Below, one piece after another: positions 27,184 through 35,289 of a stretch of 64,000 bases of DNA. Every line of letters starts with the position of its first letter. Position 1 is the stretch's first letter. A program made the translations under genes and the position numbers. The DNA is from Bacteroidetes bacterium GWF2_43_63. Lineage in GTDB: Bacteria; Bacteroidota; Bacteroidia; Bacteroidales; DTU049. The stretch spans positions 186,001-250,000 of the forward strand of contig MEOQ01000040.1 in assembly GCA_001769275.1 (NCBI GenBank). The letters run 5' to 3'. A model generated the notes under the pieces. That model saw nothing but the letters and a program-made list of their open reading frames with translations. It ran no database searches and was not told the origin of the DNA.

Positions 27184-29082
27184 TTATTTTTTGAAAAAAG
27201 TAACAGCAAAACTGTGAACATCGCATTGCAACTGAATTGTATAAAGTCCAACCGCCAGCGATGCTGTATTAATTTTCACAACATTTCCAGTGAAGCCCGG
27301 TTTTGCACTGATTTTTTTACCTGAGGCATCAATAATTAAAACCGTAAGCGTCCTGTATTTAATTTCATTTGGAATTGTTATAAAAAGCTCATTGGAACAC
27401 GGATTTGGATAAACAGAGAGTTCAGGAATAATTGATTTTTCAACGCCAACATCTATAATATCCACGGGTAAAATCAGCATTGAAGGCGATATGCCATTGC
27501 ATAAAACCCGGTTGTGTGCTACTGTTGTATCACCTGCTACATACATTGGGCCGCCATCATTCATATTATTATTAAAGCGAGGGTAGTTCGAAGATGTGAT
27601 GTCGAGCCGGATCCGATGTCCTGCCAAAAATGTGTGCGACGTCGGATTGAGTTCAATTTCTATTTGATAAACGGCTGTACTGTCGGATATAAATGTTGTG
27701 TCATTTGTTGTATATCCTTGCCTGAAACGGGCGCGGCGTATGCCATCCACAAGCAGCATCGAGCGGCCATCAGGATAAACATCTGTGAGTCGTGCGGCAA
27801 AATCAACATCTTTACAATCGGATTTTATTTGCAGAATGACTTTCGGATATCCCTGCACCGTTGCATCAGTCTCAAGTACGGGTGATGTAAATACGAGAAT
27901 ATCTCCCCGACTTTCCACTACCGGAACCTGATCATATGGTCCCTGAACCAAGTCGGCCCGTAGTGTTGGACCGCCCACAGTTGGCGATGGATCGCGCGGA
28001 TCATAGGTGATTTGCTTGTATTCATTTACTCCTGTCGGCAGAAAATTCAGCAATGACATATTCTCGTGCAGATACAGATTGGTTTCAGTAAAACCGTTCT
28101 GTGGCCAGTTTTCTATGTATTGCCAATTGTTTACTCCCATCTGAAAATTGATGATGGTGCTGAGTGTATCATATCCATTGACCTCGCTAAGTAAATAATA
28201 TTTCAGAAAGCGCATTGCGAGCGAATCCGACATACCAGCTGCCATCGGGTAGGAGAGTTGTCCGGCCGAATCGGTGCCAACATAAGCGGCGCCATGGCCA
28301 CCATGAACCCATGGTCCCATCAGCAGTTTGTGCTTGTCGCGAACAGTGGCCGGTGATGAAGTCCGAACTGCATCAAAGAAATCGAGCATCACAACAGAAT
28401 TGTGATCAAACCAGCCGCCAATCATAAGCAATGGGATCTGAATGGAATCGGGATAAAAATTGGTGGCTTCGGAATAGCTCCAAAGCAGGTTGTAATGCGG
28501 ATTTGCGTAAAGAATACCAGACATGCCAAAACCAAGGCCGTCAAGCTGATCGATGTATTCGTCACGCGCTACGCCTCCGGGAAAATATTCCTGATAACTG
28601 TATTGCGGTCCGGCAACAAGTGGTACTGCGCAAACCAGATGCGGCGGATTTTTTTTCGCGGTCATGTACTGCACGCGTCCCAGTGCCGATGGTCCCCAGG
28701 TTGCCACTTGACCATCGCTCCAGCTTTGTGAAGCAATCCATTCGACCGCGTCGTAACCATCGGCACCGCGATCGGGTGTGGTAACACAGGCCGCTGCTGA
28801 TCCGTAAAAGCAACGCCAGTCGAGAATAACAAAAGCAAACGGGCTGGTATCTATTTCTGTTCCGATGAGTGGAAGCCCGAAGCGGTACCACAAGCGATTG
28901 TAGGGCGTTTGTACCAGTATGGTTGGGAATGTTTGCCCACCGGACGTGTCGGGCAGATAAATGTCGGCAGCCAGTTTTTTTCCATCACTTGTTGCGATGC
29001 TGTCCACAACAGGTGAGAGTACCTGAGACCTGGCAAAAGTTGTAATAAACAAAAACAAGGTCAGCAGCAAAGTTTTTTTCAT
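27184..29082 (-). CDS. T9SS-sorted CocE/NonD (X-Pro dipeptidyl-peptidase type) hydrolase
   Basis: A 632-residue secreted serine hydrolase. Signal peptide (to ARSQ), an alpha/beta-hydrolase core with the CocE/X-Pro dipeptidase nucleophile block TWGPSALG (Ser132), a cap region, and the C-terminal beta jelly roll (VDFAARLTDVYPDGRSMLLVDGIRRARFR; GHRIRLDITSSNYPRFNNN). It ends with a T9SS type A sorting domain (LSVYPNPCSNELFI to VTFFKK). Family members cleave acyl esters, amides or X-Pro peptides; the substrate cannot be told. A near-consensus promoter box (TATCTTTA at 29096-29103) lies 14 bases before the ATG. Confidence 0.9.
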   Translation of the reverse strand: MKKTLLLTLFLFITTFARSQVLSPVVDSIATSDGKKLAADIYLPDTSGGQTFPTILVQTPYNRLWYRFGLPLIGTEIDTSPFAFVILDWRCFYGSAAACVTTPDRGADGYDAVEWIASQSWSDGQVATWGPSALGRVQYMTAKKNPPHLVCAVPLVAGPQYSYQEYFPGGVARDEYIDQLDGLGFGMSGILYANPHYNLLWSYSEATNFYPDSIQIPLLMIGGWFDHNSVVMLDFFDAVRTSSPATVRDKHKLLMGPWVHGGHGAAYVGTDSAGQLSYPMAAGMSDSLAMRFLKYYLLSEVNGYDTLSTIINFQMGVNNWQYIENWPQNGFTETNLYLHENMSLLNFLPTGVNEYKQITYDPRDPSPTVGGPTLRADLVQGPYDQVPVVESRGDILVFTSPVLETDATVQGYPKVILQIKSDCKDVDFAARLTDVYPDGRSMLLVDGIRRARFRQGYTTNDTTFISDSTAVYQIEIELNPTSHTFLAGHRIRLDITSSNYPRFNNNMNDGGPMYVAGDTTVAHNRVLCNGISPSMLILPVDIIDVGVEKSIIPELSVYPNPCSNELFITIPNEIKYRTLTVLIIDASGKKISAKPGFTGNVVKINTASLAVGLYTIQLQCDVHSFAVTFFKK

Positions 29083-29135
29083 CGGGAATTTTTATTAAAG
29101 ATACAAATTCAGGCTAATTTCTGATGCAGCATAAA

Positions 29136-29157
29136 AAAAGCTCCCAATGGAGCTTTT
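29136..29157 (-). terminator. Terminator of the ftsK-lolA unit
   Basis: A 9-bp perfect stem (aaaagctcc / ggagctttt) with a CAAT loop 21 bases after the lolA stop; U-run follows on the minus transcript. Confidence 0.8.
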
Positions 29158-29177
29158 CAGTATTTTTCAAGTAATTA

Positions 29178-29816
29178 TTATCGCATGTCATTGATTGAAT
29201 AACCAGCGTATTCAGTTTTGTCAAAGGTGAAGCGGGAATCGAACACTTTTGGATTTTCAACAAAGTTGGTTACAAGGTAAGTGTAGGTTGTACCATTTTT
29301 ATCATACACAGTGGATGAATACACCATGTTCGAACTTTTGTTTATTTCGAGACGCACTTTGTAAAACGACTGGGTTGTTGTAGGAGTCAAATCAAGTGTC
29401 TGCATTACTATACCAGCTTTAGGCGCTTCTTTGATAAATTTAGCTTTGTAATTTTTATTGTAGGAAGTCAGCATTTTGTTTGGTGTATTCTGATTGGTGG
29501 GATCTACACTGTTTATCTGAACTTCTTTATCTTCTTTCAATACGGTCCAAATGGTGATGCCGTCGCAAATGATGAGTTGATCAGCAATATACAGACGATA
29601 TTTATCTCCTTTAAGGTAAATGCTGCCCGTTTTGGTTTCATTAATATTTTCGGTTGTGTTGGCCATGGTATATGAAAATTCAAATTTCATTGTTTCCAGG
29701 GCGTCAAGTTTTGCACTGAGTGCATCGAGGATAGCTTTTGCTTTTGTATCGGTTTGTGCTGAAACATTAAAAGCAGTGCACACAAAAACAAACGCAATCA
29801 ATAAGATCTTTTTCAT
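29178..29816 (-). CDS. lolA: LolA-like outer-membrane lipoprotein carrier
   Basis: A 212-residue periplasmic carrier that shuttles lipoproteins from the inner to the outer membrane. Signal peptide to VSAQ, then the LolA-type half barrel (KFEFSYTMAN, KTGSIYLKGDKYRL, IICDGITIWTVLKEDKEVQI, FDSRFTFDKTEY). It lies 24 bases downstream of ftsK, a placement common in Bacteroidetes, and also has its own promoter box. Confidence 0.88.
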   Translation of the reverse strand: MKKILLIAFVFVCTAFNVSAQTDTKAKAILDALSAKLDALETMKFEFSYTMANTTENINETKTGSIYLKGDKYRLYIADQLIICDGITIWTVLKEDKEVQINSVDPTNQNTPNKMLTSYNKNYKAKFIKEAPKAGIVMQTLDLTPTTTQSFYKVRLEINKSSNMVYSSTVYDKNGTTYTYLVTNFVENPKVFDSRFTFDKTEYAGYSINDMR

Positions 29817-29835
29817 AAATGTGAAATTAGGGGTT

Positions 29836-29843
29836 CAAAGTTA
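29836..29843 (-). promoter_or_regulatory. Bacteroidetes -7 box of lolA
   Basis: Minus strand reads TAACTTTG, 20 bases before the lolA ATG. It overlaps the last codon of ftsK. Confidence 0.5.
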
Positions 29844-32435
29844 CTCCGAATTTTTCAAAAACTGTTCCAAAACTTGAGTATCCTTTACCAAAACATCTCG
29901 GGGCTTGCTTCCCTGCGGTGGTCCAACGATACCGGCTTGTTCCAGTTGCTCGATGATTCTGCGGGCCCGGGCGAAACCAATCGTTAGTTTTGTCTGTAAA
30001 AGTGAAGTTGATCCTTGCTGTAAAGCAACAACAATATGGGCTGCATCTTCGAACAATTTATCTTTATTTTTTAAATCAGCGTCGCCTTTTATGCTGTCTT
30101 TTTCAACAATGGGCTCAGGCAACTCATAGGTGACCGGATAGCCCTGCTGATCGCCGATAAAATCAGTCAATGCTTCAATTTCAGGGGTGTCAACAAAAGC
30201 GCATTGCAGACGCAAATTGGTGCTGCCATGACAATAAAGCATATCGCCCATGCCAATGAGCTGGTCGGCGCCATTCATATCAAGAATGGTACGACTGTCT
30301 ACTTTTGAAGAAACTTTAAAAGCGATGCGGGCAGGGAAGTTTGCTTTGATTTTACCAGTGATTACATCAACCGACGGACGCTGTGTGGCAACAATCAGAT
30401 GAATTCCTACTGCGCGGGCCAGCTGCGCGATTCGTGCAACAGGCAATTCCACTTCTTTCCCTGCGGTCATTATAAGATCTGCAAATTCATCAATAACAAG
30501 AACAATGTAGGGCATGTACATGTGGCCATCGTTGGGATTGAGTCTGCGTTCGAGGAATTTGTGGTTGTATTCGATAATGTTTTTACAGCCGGCATTTTTC
30601 AGCAAATCGTATCGGCTGTCCATGAGCTGCGTGAGCGATGTGAGAGTCGCAATTACTTTTGTTACATCGGTAATAATTGCATCATCGGAATCGGGTAGTT
30701 TGGCCAGAAAATGTTTTTCAATTTTTGCGTAGAGTGCCAATTCTACTTTTTTTGGATCGACGAAGACAAACTTGAGCTGGCTTGGATGCTTTTTGTAGAG
30801 CAGGCTGCAGATGATGGCGTTGAGTCCCACCGATTTTCCCTGCCCGGTTGCACCGGCAATCAGCAAGTGTGGCAGTTTGGCCAGATCGGCAACAAATGGT
30901 TCGTTGGTAATAGTTTTGCCCATGGCAAACGGCAGCTCCATTTTCGATCCAATGAATTTTTCGCTTTCGAGCAATGACCGGAGCGACACTGTTTCGCGGG
31001 TAATATTCGGAACTTCGATACCAATGGTTCCTTTGCCCGGAATGGGCGCAATAATGCGGATTCCCAGTGCAGCAAGACTCAGGGCAATATCATCTTCAAG
31101 GTTTTTGATGCGGCTGATACGTACACCAGGGGCTGGTACAATTTCGTACATGGTAACAGTTGGACCAATGGTGGCTTTGATCTGACTGATTTTAATATCG
31201 TAATTATTGAGTGTTTGAACAATCCGGTTTTTGTTGCTCTCAAGTTCTTCGCGACCAACCTTGCTTTCACCTTCGCCCCGGTCTATCATTAAACTTGTTG
31301 GTGGCATCACATATTGACTCAGATCTTTCAATGGATCGTACTGAGTGTCGAGTCCAAAATGTTCAGGTTCATCATTGAGTGCCGGAGTCAATTCTGCAGG
31401 ATTTGTTTCAATCACAAATTGAACATCATCACCTTTTTTCTCGTCCTGCTTTTTGATCATATCCGGGACTGTCAGATCGATTCCGTTGTTTTCATTGTTC
31501 TCATCACCATCATTATAAACAGTAACCTTTTCTATTATTTCAAAATCCGTGATCTCTTTATTTTCAGTTTCAATTATTATTTCCGCAGAATTTTTTTCAA
31601 TAACCGTCATTTCATCATCAGCGAATTCATCAACGTCGGATTCGTGAATATCAGAAATGGTGCTGTTTATATTGGCAGTCTGAATTGCGTCAGATGATTC
31701 AACAGTAGAATTTTTGCGCAGTCGGATTTCGTGTAGTTTTATACCGAACAATGCCGCAATATAAATTACAAAAACGACAAGGAGCAACACGATGAGCCCG
31801 AAGTTGCCAATGGCTCCGCTTATCCAGTCGCGGATCTGCCATCCAAACAATCCGCCCCAGATCATGGCATCGGGCCTGATGAAAATAGCCGACATGAATA
31901 CCGAAAGCCAAAGAGTTGTACCCAGCAAATAAAGAACACTTTCGAAGAAGTTTATCAGTTTTACGCGAAGAAGCAGAAGACCGCTGTTTATAAAAAATAT
32001 GAGCAGAAGAAATGATCCGATTCCAAACCATTCTTTGATAAAAACAAATCCTAACCAGGCGCCCATCTTACCCATGCTGTTTTCAACCGTAACACCCGAG
32101 TCGAACAGCATTCCAAGGCCTGATTGTACTACGTTGTCGTCGCTGTGCCAGTTTTTGAGATACGATATAAATGAGAAAAGCAGAAAGATGCTGAAAATAA
32201 GCAGGAATAATCCAAATGCGAAATGTGTTTCTTTTGATTTGAAAAAATCAAGAAATGATTTTCCTTCGGCGCTTGATTTCTTTTTTGTTGTTTCAGATTT
32301 GGCTTTATTCTTTGGCGGGGTTTCTTTTTTATTATTGTTTTTATTCCTGTGAATTTCCTTAATAGTATTACGGGCCGAATTTTTTGGTTCTTTGCGGGTA
32401 TTTGAAAGTGAATTTTCTTTACTACTCTTTTTCAT
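29841..32435 (-). CDS. ftsK: DNA translocase FtsK/SpoIIIE
   Basis: Membrane-anchored DNA pump that clears chromosome ends from the division septum and activates dimer resolution. A basic N-terminus, four transmembrane segments (about residues 75-230), a charged linker, the FtsK alpha domain, the motor with AGATGQGKS (K534) and VLVIDEFADL, and the C-terminal winged-helix gamma domain (SLLQTKLTIGFARARRIIEQLEQAGIVGPP) are all visible. ATG 32435 was chosen because a promoter box sits 8-15 bases upstream; the open frame extends to 32465 but that part would not be transcribed. Length of 864 residues is normal for the phylum. Confidence 0.96.
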   Translation of the reverse strand: MKKSSKENSLSNTRKEPKNSARNTIKEIHRNKNNNKKETPPKNKAKSETTKKKSSAEGKSFLDFFKSKETHFAFGLFLLIFSIFLLFSFISYLKNWHSDDNVVQSGLGMLFDSGVTVENSMGKMGAWLGFVFIKEWFGIGSFLLLIFFINSGLLLLRVKLINFFESVLYLLGTTLWLSVFMSAIFIRPDAMIWGGLFGWQIRDWISGAIGNFGLIVLLLVVFVIYIAALFGIKLHEIRLRKNSTVESSDAIQTANINSTISDIHESDVDEFADDEMTVIEKNSAEIIIETENKEITDFEIIEKVTVYNDGDENNENNGIDLTVPDMIKKQDEKKGDDVQFVIETNPAELTPALNDEPEHFGLDTQYDPLKDLSQYVMPPTSLMIDRGEGESKVGREELESNKNRIVQTLNNYDIKISQIKATIGPTVTMYEIVPAPGVRISRIKNLEDDIALSLAALGIRIIAPIPGKGTIGIEVPNITRETVSLRSLLESEKFIGSKMELPFAMGKTITNEPFVADLAKLPHLLIAGATGQGKSVGLNAIICSLLYKKHPSQLKFVFVDPKKVELALYAKIEKHFLAKLPDSDDAIITDVTKVIATLTSLTQLMDSRYDLLKNAGCKNIIEYNHKFLERRLNPNDGHMYMPYIVLVIDEFADLIMTAGKEVELPVARIAQLARAVGIHLIVATQRPSVDVITGKIKANFPARIAFKVSSKVDSRTILDMNGADQLIGMGDMLYCHGSTNLRLQCAFVDTPEIEALTDFIGDQQGYPVTYELPEPIVEKDSIKGDADLKNKDKLFEDAAHIVVALQQGSTSLLQTKLTIGFARARRIIEQLEQAGIVGPPQGSKPRDVLVKDTQVLEQFLKNSE

Positions 32436-32442
32436 GATAATG

Positions 32443-32450
32443 CAAAAATA
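32443..32450 (-). promoter_or_regulatory. Bacteroidetes -7 box deciding the ftsK start
   Basis: Minus strand reads TATTTTTG, 8 bases before ATG 32435. Confidence 0.5.
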
Positions 32451-32473
32451 CTGAAAGCAACCCATTGAAAAAC

Positions 32474-32503
32474 AAAAACCTTCCCTGAAAAGAGAAGGTT
32501 TTT
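32474..32503 (-). terminator. Terminator of the 32530-33216 gene
   Basis: A 10-bp perfect stem (aaaaaccttc / gaaggttttt) with a 10-base loop and a U-run on the minus transcript, 27 bases after the stop. Confidence 0.8.
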
Positions 32504-32529
32504 TTGAACAATTTATTGTGTAAATCTTT

Positions 32530-33216
32530 TTATTCGCCCTGGACTTTTTTCATGAAGTCTTCTTCTGAAATTTCTTCATAGTCAGTTGGGATCAGGAAAT
32601 CGGTGTCTTTCAGTTTCACTTTTTTAGTTTGCACACTCGACACAGAATAGATGATTGTCATATCATCAGATTTGATTGTATATTCCATTGGGAAACCCTT
32701 GAGTCCCGGGAAATTTCCTACATAATTGAGTTCAGGTCCACCGAGAACGGTGCTGTAGAAAATGATAATGGATATTTTATCTCCATATTCATCTTCGACT
32801 ACATAATCGGCTTTGCTGCATGTATATCCGGAGACTTCCTTTGTTTCATCAATATATGAAATATCAGCGGGTTTGCCTTCTTCAAGAGATGCCATGATTT
32901 GTGCTTTGGTTGTTCTGACACAGTATTTGCCCAAACCGGGAATATCGTAAAGGACAGTTCTGGTAGAATCATAACCATTGCTGATCATTTCAATGGTTGC
33001 CCCGGGAACAAGTGTTTCGACTTTGAGATATTTGCCGAGGACTTCGGAACTCTGGGTGGAAGGAAGATTGGCCAGGGTTGCAGCATCAATGTCTCCTTCA
33101 TATTTGATATCGTACGTAACGATGCCTTTAAAAGGTTTTTGCTTTTTCTGGGCACTTACATTTCCGATTACTCCGGCAACAAGCGAAACAACAATGAATA
33201 ATGCTATCTTTTTCAT
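32530..33216 (-). CDS. Exported GLPGLI/DUF4412-like protein
   Basis: A 228-residue exported protein. Signal peptide MKKIALFIVVSLVAGVIGNVSAQ, then FKGIVTYDIKYEG, EVSGYTCSKADYVV and FPGLKGFPMEYTI. This order (an opening G-x-x-Y strand, a GY-C-K block, and a late PGLKGFP-like block) resembles the GLPGLI and DUF4412 periplasmic families of Bacteroidetes; neither has a known function. ATG 33216 gives the signal peptide and lies 16 bases from a promoter box, so the longer open frame to 33351 is rejected. Confidence 0.8.
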   Translation of the reverse strand: MKKIALFIVVSLVAGVIGNVSAQKKQKPFKGIVTYDIKYEGDIDAATLANLPSTQSSEVLGKYLKVETLVPGATIEMISNGYDSTRTVLYDIPGLGKYCVRTTKAQIMASLEEGKPADISYIDETKEVSGYTCSKADYVVEDEYGDKISIIIFYSTVLGGPELNYVGNFPGLKGFPMEYTIKSDDMTIIYSVSSVQTKKVKLKDTDFLIPTDYEEISEEDFMKKVQGE

Positions 33217-33231
33217 ACTTTTAGTTTGAGG

Positions 33232-33239
33232 CAAAAATA
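33232..33239 (-). promoter_or_regulatory. Bacteroidetes -7 box deciding the 33216 start
   Basis: Minus strand reads TATTTTTG, 16 bases before ATG 33216. Confidence 0.55.
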
Positions 33240-33312
33240 CATAAAAAATTACACCCAGCTCAGTTTTCGAGAATTGTTTATCGGTTAATACGGGCTGTTT
33301 GTATAATTTGAG

Positions 33313-33354
33313 GCGCAACGCACAACGCGCAACGCTCAATGCACAAAGCATGGC
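33313..33354 (+). repeat. Degenerate heptamer array (GYNYAAN), copy at 33.3 kb
   Basis: Five consecutive heptamers match GYNYAAN exactly (such as gcgcaac, gcacaac, gctcaat), followed by a degraded sixth. It lies 7 bases before the palindromic element at 33361, the same order and nearly the same spacing as at 22.5 kb. Unlike the other arrays it is not next to a stop codon. Confidence 0.8.
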
Positions 33355-33360
33355 AGCTCA

Positions 33361-33462
33361 TTCTTCAACCTCTCTGCGTCGCGACCGTGTCATCGCGTGA
33401 AACGTGACAAGCTGTTTCACGTGAAGCGACCTGTCACGATTGCTATCGTGAGCGTTGAAGAA
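33361..33462 (+). repeat. Nested palindromic element, full-length copy with parS-like core
   Basis: Begins TTCTTCAAC and ends GTTGAAGAA, a perfect 9-bp inverted repeat. Inside are two more perfect stems: cgtgaaac / gtttcacg (33396-33403 with 33414-33421) and tcacgat / atcgtga (33434-33451, TGCT loop). It shares both ends with the 47-bp copy at 22552-22598. The C-G pair closing the terminal stem here is a T-A pair there. Confidence 0.75.
33413..33428. promoter_or_regulatory. parS-like ParB-binding site
   Basis: Sequence TGTTTCACGTGAAGCG matches the widely conserved parS consensus TGTTTCACGTGAAACA at 14 of 16 positions, with 13 contiguous. The match may be a real ParB site or a by-product of the palindrome it sits in. 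Confidence 0.4.
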
Positions 33463-33509
33463 GTATAACGAATTATGCGCAAAGGTTCTATAACATTAAT
33501 AATTACGAT

Positions 33510-33559
33510 ATTCCATCGTTCCGGCCGTATCGAAATATTATTCGGCCGGAATATGGAAT
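33510..33559. repeat. Interrupted hairpin element 1 at 33.5 kb
   Basis: attccat plus ttccggccg (33510-33527) pair with cggccggaa plus atggaat (33543-33559): 9 and 7 perfect pairs separated by a small bulge, around a 15-base A/T loop. The attccat/atggaat block recurs in the next element. Confidence 0.75.
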
Positions 33560-33573
33560 CGTCGTAGCAGCTT

Positions 33574-33638
33574 CAAAAACAACGATTCCATATCCTTTCG
33601 CTCCTCCGTCGCTTTAGGACGATGGAATATTGTTTTTG
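33574..33638. repeat. Interrupted hairpin element 2 at 33.6 kb
   Basis: caaaaacaa (33574-33582) pairs with ttgtttttg (33630-33638) and attccat (33585-33591) with atggaat (33622-33628). The loop includes cgtcgctt, which also occurs (reverse strand) in the element at 57.7 kb together with the same caaaaacaa/ttgtttttg arms. Confidence 0.75.
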
Positions 33639-33726
33639 ACGAAAGCTTTGCGTTTTGAGATATCCTCATCTGGTGGAGCTTCGCGTAAAACGCGACAAGT
33701 CGCAGCTTTTTTTATAACTCCGCCCT

Positions 33727-33756
33727 CTCAACCTTGACCTTAATCTTAAACTCAAG
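33727..33756 (+). repeat. Degenerate hexamer array near the arginine decarboxylase stop
   Basis: Five consecutive hexamers of form CTYRAN (ctcaac, cttgac, cttaat, cttaaa, ctcaag), 18 bases downstream of the stop codon on the minus strand. Same style as the heptamer arrays but with period 6. The whole 33217-33774 stretch holds no credible gene, only the promoter at 33232, the heptamer array, three palindromic elements and this array. Confidence 0.65.
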
Positions 33757-33774
33757 CAGTCACGCTGCAGGTTT

Positions 33775-35169
33775 TCAGTAGCCCAAAATTTTAAGCATGG
33801 ATTTATAGCTTTGCTCTTTGGCAAATAGTTTTGGATAAATTTCGCCTGTTTCAGGGTCTTCGAGAATAAGAATATGTTTAGGCGCGGGAATCAGACAGTG
33901 CTGAAGGCCTCCAAAACCACCCAATGACTCCTGATAGGCGCCGGTGTGAAAAAAGCCAATGTATTGCGGATCGTTGTTTTCAATTTTAGGAAGGAAGATG
34001 GCATTGGCATGTGCTTCGGCGTTGTAATAGTCGTGGCTGTCGCAGGTGAGTCCGCCAAGAAATATTCGCTGATAATCATAATCCCAGTGATTGATGGCCA
34101 GCAGAATAAAGCGCTGATTGAGCGCCCAGGTATCGGGCAATGTTGTCATGAAGCTACTGTCGATCATATTCCACATCTCACGGTCGTTCTGCTGCTTCTG
34201 TCCAAGAATGGAGTAGAGTACTGCGCCGCTTTCTCCGACAGTGTAGGAGCCGAATTCAGTAAAAATATTTGGTTCAGGAACTTTGTTCTGATTGCAGATG
34301 TTTTTAATCTGCGCAATAATTTCCTCAGCCATGTATTCATAGTCATAGTCGAACACCAGCGAATTTTTGATGGGAAATCCGCCGCCAATATTCAGTGTGT
34401 CGAGTGTGGGTGCAAGGCGTTTGAGTTCTACATACACATTCACACACTTGGTAAGTTCACTCCAATAATAGGCTGAATCCTTTATTCCCGTATTAATAAA
34501 GAAGTGCAGCATCTTGAGATTGAAATTCGGATGATTGCGAATATAAAGATTATAGAAGGGCAGGATGTCGTTGTAGCGCACACCCAGCCTTGAAGTGTAA
34601 AACTCAAACATCGGTTCTTCTTCGGCCGCAATGCGTAGTCCCAGATTGGCTTTAATGCCCCGTTTGATTTTATATTCGAGCAGTTCTTCTTTATTATCAA
34701 TTACTGGAATACAGTTGGTAAAGCCTGCATTGATAAGGCGGGAAATATTCTCAATGTATTGCTGGCGTTTGAATCCGTTACAAATTATAAAAGTATCCTG
34801 CGATATTTTTTTCTCTTCAAACAGTTGTTCAATAATATGAATATCGAAGGCACTTGAGGTCTCAAGATGCACATTGTTTTTCAGCGCTTCCTCAAGTACA
34901 TGGGCAAAATGGCTGCTCTTGGTGCAATAGGCATAAAAATACTCTCCCTGATAATCCACTTTCGCCATAGCAACATTGAACATTCGCTTGGCTTTCTGAA
35001 TTTGCCGGCTGATGCTGGGTACAAAGGAAATACGCAACGGAGTGCCGTATTGTTCTATAATCTGCATCAGGTTAATTTCGTTCCAATACAACTCATTATC
35101 AACAACTTTAAACTCTTCCTGTGGAAATTCAAATGTTTGTTCGATAAGGTCAATGTACTTTGTTCTCAT
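33775..35169 (-). CDS. speA: Arginine decarboxylase (fold III PLP enzyme, Bacteroidetes type)
   Basis: Converts arginine to agmatine, the first step of polyamine synthesis by the agmatine route. The 464-residue chain is the short Bacteroidetes version rather than the roughly 630-residue proteobacterial SpeA. The fold III barrel shows the PLP-lysine strand YFYAYCTKSSHFAHV, HLETSSAFDI, TLNIGGGFP and the C-terminal block LTCDSHDYYN with the substrate-binding cysteine-aspartate. ATG 35169 starts the usual MRTKYIDLIEQTF; a TTG at 35220 is rejected because the promoter box overlaps it. Confidence 0.9.
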   Translation of the reverse strand: MRTKYIDLIEQTFEFPQEEFKVVDNELYWNEINLMQIIEQYGTPLRISFVPSISRQIQKAKRMFNVAMAKVDYQGEYFYAYCTKSSHFAHVLEEALKNNVHLETSSAFDIHIIEQLFEEKKISQDTFIICNGFKRQQYIENISRLINAGFTNCIPVIDNKEELLEYKIKRGIKANLGLRIAAEEEPMFEFYTSRLGVRYNDILPFYNLYIRNHPNFNLKMLHFFINTGIKDSAYYWSELTKCVNVYVELKRLAPTLDTLNIGGGFPIKNSLVFDYDYEYMAEEIIAQIKNICNQNKVPEPNIFTEFGSYTVGESGAVLYSILGQKQQNDREMWNMIDSSFMTTLPDTWALNQRFILLAINHWDYDYQRIFLGGLTCDSHDYYNAEAHANAIFLPKIENNDPQYIGFFHTGAYQESLGGFGGLQHCLIPAPKHILILEDPETGEIYPKLFAKEQSYKSMLKILGY

Positions 35170-35217
35170 TAAATGCTGTTTTCTAAAATCCGGGTGAGTT
35201 ACTTTTGCTAGTTTTTG

Positions 35218-35225
35218 CAAATGTA
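35218..35225 (-). promoter_or_regulatory. Bacteroidetes -7 box of the arginine decarboxylase gene
   Basis: Minus strand reads TACATTTG, leaving a leader of about 40 bases to ATG 35169. Confidence 0.5.
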
Positions 35226-35289
35226 AGACAATTACTTTTTCCTTTGAAAAAAAGTTAGCCAGTTTTAAAAAGAAAAACAGCCAAGTAAA

